Shown: positions 51,112 through 59,063 of the stretch, in pieces | Position numbering within the stretch: the first letter of the stretch is position 1 | Layout: every line of letters begins with the position of its first letter | Assembly: GCF_013167215.1 (NCBI RefSeq) | Contig: NZ_JABJWY010000038.1 | Span: 150,765 to 214,764, forward strand | DNA: 64,000 bases | Direction: 5' to 3' | Source: Sphingobacterium prati | Lineage (GTDB): Bacteria; Bacteroidota; Bacteroidia; Sphingobacteriales; Sphingobacteriaceae | Program-made: the position numbers and the translations under genes | Notes under the pieces: model-generated | Databases searched by the model: none | What the model saw: only the letters and a program-made list of their open reading frames with translations | What the model was told of the DNA's origin: nothing

Positions 51112-51669
51112 ATGGCAGAATTAAATCAGGATAGTGGTAAAAAAGGCAAAGGCGGGAAAGTTCGGTCCAAGAAAAATGGTGGTAAGGTTGACCTTACAGC
51201 CATGGTGGATTTGGCCTTCCTATTGATTACCTTTTTCATGTTGACCACATCTTTAAATAAACCACAAGCGATGGACGTGGCGATGCCAGATAAAAATAAA
51301 GTTAAGGATGAGCCTCAGCCGGATTTATTGACAGCTGACAACCGTTCATTGACAGTTTTATTGGGATCTGATAACAAAGTCTCTGTGATTTACGGACAAG
51401 TAAAAAATCCGATCGAAGGACCAACGACTGTTGGTTACGGAGCTGATGGTATTCGCAAGGTATTGATGGAGAAAAAAGCCTATGTACCACGCGTTGCTGG
51501 CGGTAAGGATTTGATCGTTATCATTAGACCGAGTGATAAAAGCACGCAACGTAACCTAGTTGATATTCTTGACGAAATGAAAATCGTTGATGTCAAACGT
51601 TACATGATTGCTAAAATCAGTCCAGAAGAAGTGGAGGTTTTAAAACGTGATAATATCTACAATGATTAA
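51112..51669 (+). CDS. exbD: ExbD/TolR-family protein (second copy)
   Basis: A 185-residue protein. The N-terminus is Gly/Lys-rich (DSGKKGKGGKVRSKKNGGK), then the transmembrane helix with the functional Asp (DLTAMVDLAFLLITFFMLTTSL, about residues 24-45), then a standard periplasmic ExbD domain. It starts 24 nt after the first exbD and is followed by tonB after 33 nt. Confidence 0.92.
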   Translation: MAELNQDSGKKGKGGKVRSKKNGGKVDLTAMVDLAFLLITFFMLTTSLNKPQAMDVAMPDKNKVKDEPQPDLLTADNRSLTVLLGSDNKVSVIYGQVKNPIEGPTTVGYGADGIRKVLMEKKAYVPRVAGGKDLIVIIRPSDKSTQRNLVDILDEMKIVDVKRYMIAKISPEEVEVLKRDNIYND

Positions 51670-51702
51670 TCATTATTAGGTAGCACGATAAAGTATAAAA
51701 AT

Positions 51703-52593
51703 ATGATAGGGTCAAAATTAGATATTTTTAAGAAAGAATGGCTTGATGTCGTTTTTCAGGGACGTAACAAGGAATACGGCGCTTATGAGCTACGTAGACT
51801 TGCCCCTAAAGCGACTAATAGAGGATTACTTGTCGTAATTGGCGTGGTAGTTCTTGCTAGTCTTCTTCGTCTTTTCGGAGATAAAATTTTTCCGAAGAAA
51901 CCTGTTGAAGCACCTCCGGCAGTAACAGAAGTTACCTTGGAAGACCTTGAAGAGATCAAACCACCAGAACCGCCAGAAGAGGAGCCCCTTCCACAAGAAC
52001 CGGAGGAGAAACCTCAGCAAGTGGCAATGGATGTGCCGAAAGAGGATTTGATTCGTTTTCCTGAACCAAAAGTAGCTCCAGCAAATAAAGTTGTGGAAGA
52101 AGTTGCTTCTCAGGAAGAGTTGAAAGATCCAAACAAAACTCCGGCGCGTATCACGTTGAAAGGTAGTCCGACAGGTACTTCCGTAGCACGTGGTGAATTT
52201 GGTTCGAAGAAACAAGACGGTGGAATCACAGGTGTTTCAAAAGGAGATCCAAATGGAGATCCAAATGGAGATAAAATCTTTACGGCGGTAGAGGTAAATC
52301 CAGAGCCAATTGGAGGTATGAAAGCGTTTATGTCATGGATTTCTTCTAACTATGATTATCCGCAAGCGGCATTAGAAAATGGAATCAACGGTGTTGTGGA
52401 AGTTTCTTTCGTCGTGGAAAGAGATGGTAGCTTGACAGATATCAACGTAAAACGCGATTTGAAATATGGTACGGGAGATGCAGCTGTTAAGCTGTTGAAA
52501 AAAGCTAAAAAATGGAAACCAGGTATTCAAAATGGTCGTCCAGTTCGTGTAGCTTACACCCTGCCAATTCGTTTGAATACTATTCAAAATTAG
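51703..52593 (+). CDS. tonB: Energy transducer TonB
   Basis: A 296-residue protein with a conserved N-terminus (FQGRNKEYGAYELRRL, typical of Bacteroidota TonB), one transmembrane helix (about residues 42-57), and a Pro/Glu-rich rigid spacer (PPEPPEEEPLPQEPEEKPQ). The C-terminal TonB domain is at about 205-295 (YPQAALENGINGVVEVSFVVERDGSLTDINVKR...AYTLPIRL). A 12-bp tandem repeat (52243-52272) encodes GDPNGDPNGD at the hinge. It transmits energy from ExbBD to outer-membrane receptors such as the 949-aa barrel. Confidence 0.95.
   Translation: MIGSKLDIFKKEWLDVVFQGRNKEYGAYELRRLAPKATNRGLLVVIGVVVLASLLRLFGDKIFPKKPVEAPPAVTEVTLEDLEEIKPPEPPEEEPLPQEPEEKPQQVAMDVPKEDLIRFPEPKVAPANKVVEEVASQEELKDPNKTPARITLKGSPTGTSVARGEFGSKKQDGGITGVSKGDPNGDPNGDKIFTAVEVNPEPIGGMKAFMSWISSNYDYPQAALENGINGVVEVSFVVERDGSLTDINVKRDLKYGTGDAAVKLLKKAKKWKPGIQNGRPVRVAYTLPIRLNTIQN
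52243..52272 (+). repeat. 12-bp tandem repeat in tonB
   Basis: GGAGATCCAAAT occurs twice, followed by a half copy, in frame. It could vary in copy number. Confidence 0.8.
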
Positions 52594-52594
52594 A

Positions 52595-52834
52595 ATGACA
52601 GATTTTAATTCGAATAATAATTCTAATTATAGACAGAAATCGCCTTTAAAGCGATTTCTGTCTATTTTAGGACTATTTATGTTTGGTTTTTATTTTGTTT
52701 TGGGCCTACTGATTATTTTTTGGGATAATTTTCCCATTGAGATTAATCCGACGTACAAAACAGTCTTTGGCGTTGTATTGATCTTCTATTCTTTTATGCG
52801 GTTTGTACGACTTTGGCAAAACAATTTTAATTAG
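52595..52834 (+). CDS. Small two-helix membrane protein
   Basis: A 79-residue protein starting one nt after the tonB stop. The N-terminal ~20 residues are polar (TDFNSNNNSNYRQKSPLKR). Two hydrophobic helices follow (FLSILGLFMFGFYFVLGLLIIF and YKTVFGVVLIFYSFMRFV). I do not recognise a family. The coding sequence contains a perfect 15-bp inverted repeat (52629-52665). The position suggests co-translation with tonB. Confidence 0.65.
   Translation: MTDFNSNNNSNYRQKSPLKRFLSILGLFMFGFYFVLGLLIIFWDNFPIEINPTYKTVFGVVLIFYSFMRFVRLWQNNFN
52629..52669 (+). terminator. 15-bp perfect inverted repeat inside the small gene after tonB
   Basis: Arms at 52629-52643 and 52651-52665 (core GACAGAAATCGC / GCGATTTCTGTC) with loop CTTTAAA, followed by TTTTAGG-like sequence. 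It has the form of an intrinsic terminator or attenuator but lies within a coding region, 36 nt beyond the tonB stop. Confidence 0.6.
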
Positions 52835-52910
52835 CGGCTGGCGCTCTTTTTAATTTCAATCAACTCTCTTCAAAAATTAAACTATTCTTTTATTTTAATT
52901 GTCTAATTGT

Positions 52911-53849
52911 ATGATGTATCGTATGAGAAAATATAGTGTAATTCTTGTAACGCTTGGACTTTGTGCGGGATTATTTCAATCCTGCAAAGACAGGACTAAG
53001 GAGAAAAAGGAGAGCGATGATATTCTAACTGGCAAATTGCCGGTTTTAGTCGATCAGACGTTATTGCCTATCATTAAAGAATCTGCTGATGTATTTGAGA
53101 GTTCATATCCGAATTCCAGCCTTGAGCTTTTGGTAAGACCAGAAATCAAAGCGGTCAATGCATTGTTAGCAGATTCTGCTTATGTGATTGTGTTAACCAG
53201 AAAGCTAACGGGTCAGGAGGATGACTATTTTAAGAAGCGCGGTATTCAGCCTAAAATTTTTCAGATGGCATCCGACGCTGTTGTATTAATCAATAATCGT
53301 AGCAGTGCCGATACTATAATGTCCCAAAAGAACGTTAAGTCTTTGTTGGAGGGTAATTTAAGTGGCCAACGTTTGATTTTTGACAATGCGAATTCAAGTA
53401 CACTGCGTTTTTTAAAGGACTACTATAATCTGGAGAAAGTTGATCCAAAGGCTATTTCAGCGATGAAGGATAGCGAGGACGTAATGAAGTATATCAGTGA
53501 AAATACAAATGCTGTGGGCGTCATCGGTTATAATTGGTATTTAAAAGCTGTTGAAAAAAATTCGCAATTATTGGATAAAATTCGTACATTGAGCATTGAA
53601 AATGTGGGTGAGGGAGAGTCTAAAGGGGTTTTTTATAAGCCGTCACAGTCAACCATAGCCGACGGAGTGTATCCGTTCATACGACCGGTTTACATCATGA
53701 ATTATCAACCAAATATGGGTTTGGGCTTAGGCTTTAGCGCATTTTTGACAGGAGATCGCGGACAGCGCATTGTATTAAAAGCGGGATTGGTCCCTGAAAC
53801 AATGCCCGGGCGGGAGATCATTATTAGAGATGAGAGTTATATTAAATAG
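52911..53849 (+). CDS. PstS-like phosphate-binding lipoprotein
   Basis: A 312-residue lipoprotein (Cys after LGLCAGLFQS) with a PBP-like domain. KLPVLVDQTLLPIIKESADVFESSYPNSSLELLVRPEIKAVNALLADSAYVIVLTRKLTGQE is the first lobe of the PstS-type fold, and LIFDNANSSTLRFLKDYYNL resembles the phosphate-binding Ser-rich region. It has no PstABC partners here; it sits in an ExbBD-TonB cluster. Starts at 52911, 52914 or 52923 are all possible; 52923 would also give a good lipoprotein signal. Ligand not proven. Confidence 0.82.
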   Translation: MMYRMRKYSVILVTLGLCAGLFQSCKDRTKEKKESDDILTGKLPVLVDQTLLPIIKESADVFESSYPNSSLELLVRPEIKAVNALLADSAYVIVLTRKLTGQEDDYFKKRGIQPKIFQMASDAVVLINNRSSADTIMSQKNVKSLLEGNLSGQRLIFDNANSSTLRFLKDYYNLEKVDPKAISAMKDSEDVMKYISENTNAVGVIGYNWYLKAVEKNSQLLDKIRTLSIENVGEGESKGVFYKPSQSTIADGVYPFIRPVYIMNYQPNMGLGLGFSAFLTGDRGQRIVLKAGLVPETMPGREIIIRDESYIK

Positions 53850-53874
53850 ATAATAAATAGTACAAAAATAGATT

Positions 53875-55695
53875 ATGACAAACAGTAAATTATTATTTAG
53901 TCTTTTATTGGCTGGGTCTGTGGGCACCGTAAGTGCACAGAGTTTGAAAGATGCTAGAGCAGCCATCGAGGCTGAAAACTATGGTAAAGCGAAAACTATT
54001 CTTCAACAATTAGTGACTAAGCAACCTAAGAATGGAGATAATTATTTCTATTTGGGTCAAGTTTATTTGGTAAACGACAGAGCAGACTCTGCCGCTGCGA
54101 TTTTTAACCAAGGTTTGACTGCTGATCCAAAAGCGACGATTAATAATGTCGGTTTGGGTTATGTTGACTTATTGAAAAAAGATAAAGCTAGCGCTGAATC
54201 TAAGTTTGCCTTGGCAACTGCAAAATTAGGTAAAAAAGATTACGAGCCATTATTGGAAATCGGTCGTGCATACATCAATACACCAGAACCGGATTATGCG
54301 AAAGCTTTGGAATATTTGACGCAAGCGAAAGCAAAAAACACCAAAGATATTGCTATTCCTTTGGCCTTAGGTGATGCATATCGCGGTTTGAGAGAAGGTT
54401 CATTGGCTTATACAAGCTATGGTGATGCCATGGATATTGATGCAAATTCTGTTCAAGCTAAAGTAGGGCAGGCAGTTATTGTTCGTGGCGCTCAAGCTTA
54501 CGACGAGGCGGTAACACAATTGGAAGCTATTGTTGCAGAGACGCCTACTTATGCGCCTACTTATCGTGAATTGGCTGAAACGTATTACCAATGGTCGAAA
54601 ATGCCTGGTACTACGGATGAGAAATACGTTGAATTAAACAATAAAGGTGTTGCGCAATACAAGAAATATTTAGAAGTAGCTGGTGACAATACTTTGGAGG
54701 CTAAAATTCGTTATGCGGATTTCTTGGTTTACGCACGTCAATATGATGAGTTAAAAACGGTTTCGGAAGAATTGGCGAAAAATCCATCTATAGATCCAAA
54801 AATCTATCGTTATTTAGGATATATCGCGTTCCAAAAATCGAAAGACTATCCAAAAGCGTTGGATTATTTAAATCAAATGTTCAGCAAGATGGAAAAAGAC
54901 CGTGTAATTCCTTTGGATTACATGTACTTGGGTATGGCTGAGATTGCCACTAACAGTCCGAAACCTGTTGCTCCGGCTGCTGGCGCGGATAGTACAGCAA
55001 CAGATAGCACGGCTGTAGCGACTGCTCCAGTTTTGACTCCGGAAAACACAGCAAATATCCAAAAAGGTATTGCAAACATTAAGAAAGCAATTGAAGGTGA
55101 CAAAGAGCTGTTGGGCGAGGTTGCAGAATTGGCATTTGCGAAATACCAAGAGCAAGAATTACAAACCGCGGTTTCATTATTTGGACTTGTAGGTGAGTAT
55201 AAAGATACACCTTACTACTTCGATTCGCACTATTATGCTGGTGAAGGCAATTACCAAATCGGCTTCAAAAAAGATAGCCAGGCGAAAGATGCGGAAGGAA
55301 ACTACGTTAATCAAGAATTGAGAAATCAAGCTATCGCGGACTTTGGCAATGCTCAGAAAGAGCTTACGATCATTGAAACCACTGATAACAAAGAGGCGCA
55401 AGATAAATACCTGATTAACGCGTTATATTACAAAGCTTTTTCAGCTTTGGGTTCCGATGATATGGCACAGCCAAAAGGTGATTTTGTCGCCGCATTCCAA
55501 AAATTGATTGATACAATTAATCAAAGAGGTACGCAAGAGAAAAATAAAGCGTATTTGGTGGATGGTTATACATACATTGGTCTTTTCCACTATTTGAAAC
55601 AAGATACAGCGAAAGCAAAACAAAACTTCCAGAAAGTATTGGAAATTGATCCAGCGAATGAGGATGTTAAAGGATACTTAGAAGCTTTAAAATAA
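53875..55695 (+). CDS. Exported TPR protein of the TonB cluster
   Basis: A 606-residue exported protein with signal peptide ending TVSAQ (about residue 22). Many TPR motifs follow (EAENYGKAKTILQQLVTKQPKNGDNYFYLGQVYLV, AAIFNQGLTADPKATINN, DYPKALDYLNQMFSKM, and a C-terminal LKQDTAKAKQNFQKVLEIDPANEDVKGYLEAL). A Thr/Ala/Asp-rich linker (GADSTATDSTAVATAPV, about residues 370-390) splits two TPR blocks. It starts 25 nt after the PstS-like gene and ends the operon at a strong terminator. Role unknown, perhaps a scaffold for the TonB complex. Confidence 0.85.
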   Translation: MTNSKLLFSLLLAGSVGTVSAQSLKDARAAIEAENYGKAKTILQQLVTKQPKNGDNYFYLGQVYLVNDRADSAAAIFNQGLTADPKATINNVGLGYVDLLKKDKASAESKFALATAKLGKKDYEPLLEIGRAYINTPEPDYAKALEYLTQAKAKNTKDIAIPLALGDAYRGLREGSLAYTSYGDAMDIDANSVQAKVGQAVIVRGAQAYDEAVTQLEAIVAETPTYAPTYRELAETYYQWSKMPGTTDEKYVELNNKGVAQYKKYLEVAGDNTLEAKIRYADFLVYARQYDELKTVSEELAKNPSIDPKIYRYLGYIAFQKSKDYPKALDYLNQMFSKMEKDRVIPLDYMYLGMAEIATNSPKPVAPAAGADSTATDSTAVATAPVLTPENTANIQKGIANIKKAIEGDKELLGEVAELAFAKYQEQELQTAVSLFGLVGEYKDTPYYFDSHYYAGEGNYQIGFKKDSQAKDAEGNYVNQELRNQAIADFGNAQKELTIIETTDNKEAQDKYLINALYYKAFSALGSDDMAQPKGDFVAAFQKLIDTINQRGTQEKNKAYLVDGYTYIGLFHYLKQDTAKAKQNFQKVLEIDPANEDVKGYLEALK

Positions 55696-55720
55696 GCTTA
55701 ACTAAAATCATTCTAAATTA

Positions 55721-55750
55721 GGCGTAGATAGTAATATCTACGCCTTTTTT
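55721..55750 (+). terminator. Terminator of the exbB-TPR operon
   Basis: Perfect 10-bp stem GGCGTAGATA / TATCTACGCC with GTAA loop and T6, 25 nt past the TPR gene stop. Confidence 0.92.
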
Positions 55751-55753
55751 GTT

Positions 55754-55783
55754 TTGAATTTAGTCTTGGAATCTCTATATTTA
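55754..55783 (+). promoter_or_regulatory. nuo operon promoter
   Basis: TTG (55754-55756), 19 nt, then TATATTTA (55776-55783), one base short of TAnnTTTG. It overlaps a small palindrome TCTCTA-TATT-TAGAGA (55772-55787) that could be an operator. It lies 31 nt before nuoA. Confidence 0.55.
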
Positions 55784-55814
55784 GAGACAGTTACCAATAT
55801 AAATTCTGATTGAG

Positions 55815-56189
55815 ATGGAGCACGCCAATAGTATGCCGATAGACTACTTACCTATATTCATACAGCTTATCGTAGCAGTGGGATTCGGAGTAGGGACCAT
55901 AATTATTACACACCTTATAGGGCCGAAAGTCAGGACCGAGAATAAGCTTGGGGCATTTGAGTCCGGGATTGAAGTCATCGGTAATGCGAGGCAGCCCTTT
56001 TCCATAAAATATTTTCTGGTGGCGATCTTGTTTGTCATTTTCGATGTTGAAGTTATTTTCATGTATCCTTGGGCTGTCAACTTTAGAGAAATGGGCTTTC
56101 AAGGCTTAATCGAGATGTTTATATTCATGGGATTGCTCTTGTTGGGCTTTATCTATGTCATTAAGAAAAAAGCATTGAACTGGGACTAA
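55815..56189 (+). CDS. nuoA: NADH:quinone oxidoreductase subunit A
   Basis: A 124-residue membrane subunit of respiratory complex I with three helices (about residues 12-32, 65-82, 93-113). The conserved KLGAFESGIEVIGNARQPFSIKYFLVAILFVIFDVEVIFMYPWAV loop and helix are complete. It is the first gene of a nuoABCDEFGHIJKL operon. Confidence 0.97.
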   Translation: MEHANSMPIDYLPIFIQLIVAVGFGVGTIIITHLIGPKVRTENKLGAFESGIEVIGNARQPFSIKYFLVAILFVIFDVEVIFMYPWAVNFREMGFQGLIEMFIFMGLLLLGFIYVIKKKALNWD

Positions 56190-56252
56190 GTTGTCCTATA
56201 CTAAATTGGCTACAAGGGCCGATTGTACTTAAACCTTATAAATCGTCTTTTC

Positions 56253-56804
56253 ATGAGTGATATAAAATTGGCAGAAGCTCCTCCGGGAGTAGAGGGCGCA
56301 GGTTTCTTTGCGACAAGTTTGGATAAAGCGATCGGATTGGCGCGTGCAAATTCATTGTGGCCTTTGCCTTTTGCTACATCCTGCTGTGGCATCGAATTTA
56401 TGGCTACCATGGGATCAACGTATGATTTGGCTAGATTCGGTGCGGAACGTCCAAGTTTTTCTCCACGCCAGGCAGATATGTTGTTGGTCATGGGGACTAT
56501 CGCAAAAAAAATGGCTCCCGTCTTGCGGCAGGTCTATGTCCAAATGGCAGAACCACGATGGGTGATTGCCGTGGGGGCCTGTGCCTCTAGCGGCGGAATC
56601 TTTGATACCTATTCTGTATTGCAGGGAATTGATGAGATCATTCCTGTGGATGTGTATGTGCCGGGCTGTCCGCCGCGGCCCGAAGCTATTTTAGATGGTG
56701 TATTGCGCTTACAGGATATTGTCAAAAATGAGACTTTAAATAGACGAAATACGCCTGAATATAAGGCACTGTTAGAGAAATACGGTATACACACTAATAA
56801 ATAA
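56253..56804 (+). CDS. nuoB: NADH:quinone oxidoreductase subunit B
   Basis: A 183-residue subunit holding the terminal [4Fe-4S] cluster N2. The ligands are in SCCGIEFMA (adjacent Cys pair), GACASSGG and VPGCPPRPE, all present. The ATG at 56253 gives the family start; an in-frame TTG at 56223 is unlikely. It contacts NuoD and the quinone channel. Confidence 0.97.
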   Translation: MSDIKLAEAPPGVEGAGFFATSLDKAIGLARANSLWPLPFATSCCGIEFMATMGSTYDLARFGAERPSFSPRQADMLLVMGTIAKKMAPVLRQVYVQMAEPRWVIAVGACASSGGIFDTYSVLQGIDEIIPVDVYVPGCPPRPEAILDGVLRLQDIVKNETLNRRNTPEYKALLEKYGIHTNK

Positions 56805-56807
56805 AGG

Positions 56808-57302
56808 ATGGAAAACAGTTTTTTATTAGACAAACTGCAAGGAAATTTTCCTTCAAAGATCGTAGAGATTCCGGATGCACATGATTTAATGACCATCCTT
56901 GTGGATGTGGATGATATCATCGATGTGTTGCGTTTTCTGAAGTTGGATAATGAATTACAGTTTGTTCATTTAACTGATATTACTGCGGTACACTTTCCTC
57001 ATCTCGAAAAGGAGTATGCTGTTGTCTATCATATTCATAGTTTGATTCACAATATCCGCATACGGGTTAAGGTCTTTCTGTATGGTCCAAATCCTGAAAT
57101 ACCAACGGCTACAGTTGTGTGGAAGGGTGCGAACTGGATGGAGCGTGAGACATATGATTTTTTTGGTATAAACTTTATAGGGCATCCGGATTTAAGAAGG
57201 ATCCTGAATGTTGACGATATGGATGTTTTTCCGATGCGAAAGGAATATCCCTTGGAAGATCCAAATCGTGTAGATAAGAAAGATTTGTATTTCGGCCGTT
57301 AA
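56808..57302 (+). CDS. nuoC: NADH:quinone oxidoreductase subunit C
   Basis: A 164-residue peripheral-arm subunit. The family signature WKGANWMERETYDFFGINFIGHPDLRRIL is at about residues 104-132, followed by FPMRKEYPLEDPNRVDKKDLYFGR. It is separate from nuoD, unlike the fused NuoCD of E. coli. It starts 3 nt after nuoB. Confidence 0.96.
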   Translation: MENSFLLDKLQGNFPSKIVEIPDAHDLMTILVDVDDIIDVLRFLKLDNELQFVHLTDITAVHFPHLEKEYAVVYHIHSLIHNIRIRVKVFLYGPNPEIPTATVVWKGANWMERETYDFFGINFIGHPDLRRILNVDDMDVFPMRKEYPLEDPNRVDKKDLYFGR

Positions 57303-57312
57303 TTTATATGAT

Positions 57313-58548
57313 ATGAGCGAGTTTATAAGCAAGATGACATCGAATCAGCCAGTCTTTGATGATAATGATCCACAGGACGAGCTGATCACCTTGAATATTG
57401 GCCCCACGCACCCGGCCACACATGGTGTATTCCAGAATGTTGTACAAATTGACGGAGAACGTATCGTCAGTGGTGTTTCTACTATAGGTTATATCCATCG
57501 TGCTTTTGAAAAAATTGCTGAACATAGGCCATTTTATCAGATCACACCATTGACGGACCGATTAAATTATTGTTCGGCGCCTATCAATAACATGGGCTGG
57601 CACATGACCGTTGAGAAGCTGTTAAAAATCGAGATTCCGAAGCGCGTACAATATATGCGGGTCATTGTGATGGAACTTGCCCGAATAGCGGACCATATCA
57701 TCTGCAACGGAATCCTGGGAGTTGATACCGGAGCTTTTTCGGGATTCTTGTATGTGATGCAGGAACGCGAGTTTATCTATGAGATCTTTGAGGAGATCTG
57801 TGGCGCTCGCCTGACAACAAATATCGGCCGCATTGGAGGATTTGAACGGGATTTTAATGCCGTTGCTTTTGAGAAAATCAGTGAATTTTTGAAACGCTAC
57901 CCACCGGTATTGAAGGAGTTTGAGGAAATGTTTGTGCGTAACCGGATTTTTATCGAACGAACTTCAGGTGTGGCTGCTGTCACGCCGGAGCAGGCATTGG
58001 ATTATGGTTGGTCCGGGCCTATTTTAAGGGCAACAGGTGTGGATTATGATGTACGGGTACAAAATTCATATTGCTCTTATGAAGAGTTTGATTTTGAAGT
58101 CCCTGTGGGTACAACAGGTGATGTATATGACCGGTTTATGGTCAGAAATGAGGAGATGTGGCAATCACTTCGCATCATTGAGCAGGCGCTGGAAAAAATA
58201 GAAAAGGAACCCAAAGGCGTGTTCCATGCCGAAGTGCCTGATTTCTACCTGCCACCGAAGGAACAGGTTTATACCAATATGGAGGCGCTGATCTATCACT
58301 TTAAAATCGTCATGGGCGAGGTAGACACGCCTAAGGCCGAAGTATATCATGCGGTGGAAGGAGCTAATGGCGAACTTGGATTTTACTTAATCCACGATGG
58401 TGGTCGCTCACCCTACCGTCTTCATTTTAGAAGGCCATCCTTTGTCAATTATCAAATGTTTGCGCCTATGAGTGCAGGGATGCTGCTTTCAGATGCGATT
58501 TTAAATATGAGTAGTCTTAACGTTATAGCAGGAGAATTAGATGCTTAG
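57313..58548 (+). CDS. nuoD: NADH:quinone oxidoreductase subunit D
   Basis: A 411-residue subunit that forms the quinone-binding site with NuoB. It has NIGPTHPATHGVFQNVVQIDGE (about residues 28-49), the HRAFEKI helix, and the C-terminal DGGRSPYRLHFRRPSF. An out-of-frame ATG at 57308 is not used. The end overlaps nuoE by 8 nt. Confidence 0.97.
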   Translation: MSEFISKMTSNQPVFDDNDPQDELITLNIGPTHPATHGVFQNVVQIDGERIVSGVSTIGYIHRAFEKIAEHRPFYQITPLTDRLNYCSAPINNMGWHMTVEKLLKIEIPKRVQYMRVIVMELARIADHIICNGILGVDTGAFSGFLYVMQEREFIYEIFEEICGARLTTNIGRIGGFERDFNAVAFEKISEFLKRYPPVLKEFEEMFVRNRIFIERTSGVAAVTPEQALDYGWSGPILRATGVDYDVRVQNSYCSYEEFDFEVPVGTTGDVYDRFMVRNEEMWQSLRIIEQALEKIEKEPKGVFHAEVPDFYLPPKEQVYTNMEALIYHFKIVMGEVDTPKAEVYHAVEGANGELGFYLIHDGGRSPYRLHFRRPSFVNYQMFAPMSAGMLLSDAILNMSSLNVIAGELDA

Positions 58549-59062
58549 TGTAAAACAACATAATGAAAATGTAACGTTTTCTCCCGAATTGCTAGCCAAG
58601 TTTGGAGAAGTAGTAAGCCGTTATCCCGAGGGGAAACAGAAATCGGGCCTATTGCCGATTTTGCATTTGGTTCAGGCGGAATTTGGCTGGGTCAGTGCAG
58701 ATGCAATGGATCAAGTAGCTGTTTATCTCCATATTTTACCGATTGAAGTCTACGAAGTGGCGACATTTTATACGATGTTTCTGCTTGAGCCTAAAGGTAA
58801 ATATGTGTTGGAAATCTGTCGTACTGGTCCTTGTTGTTTAGTGGGCGCTGAGCGAATCATGAGACATTTAGAACAAAAACTCGGTGTAAAAGAGGGTGCT
58901 GTGACGGCTGATGGTCTTTTTTCCTGGCGTGGTGTCGAGTGTCTGGCTGCATGCGGCTTTGGCCCAGTGCTACAAATTGGACCTGAATATACCTTCTATG
59001 AGAATTTGGATGAAGCTAAAGTGGACCAATTGATTGATAATTTAAAAGCTAAAACAGAATAA
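58541..59062 (+). CDS. nuoE: NADH:quinone oxidoreductase subunit E
   Basis: A 173-residue subunit with a thioredoxin-like [2Fe-2S] cluster N1a. Its four Cys ligands lie in CRTGPCC and CLAAC (about residues 91-97 and 131-135). The start overlaps nuoD by 8 nt, and AGGAG lies six nt before the ATG, one of the few good Shine-Dalgarno sequences in the window. Confidence 0.96.
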   Translation: MLSVKQHNENVTFSPELLAKFGEVVSRYPEGKQKSGLLPILHLVQAEFGWVSADAMDQVAVYLHILPIEVYEVATFYTMFLLEPKGKYVLEICRTGPCCLVGAERIMRHLEQKLGVKEGAVTADGLFSWRGVECLAACGFGPVLQIGPEYTFYENLDEAKVDQLIDNLKAKTE

Positions 59063-59063
59063 T

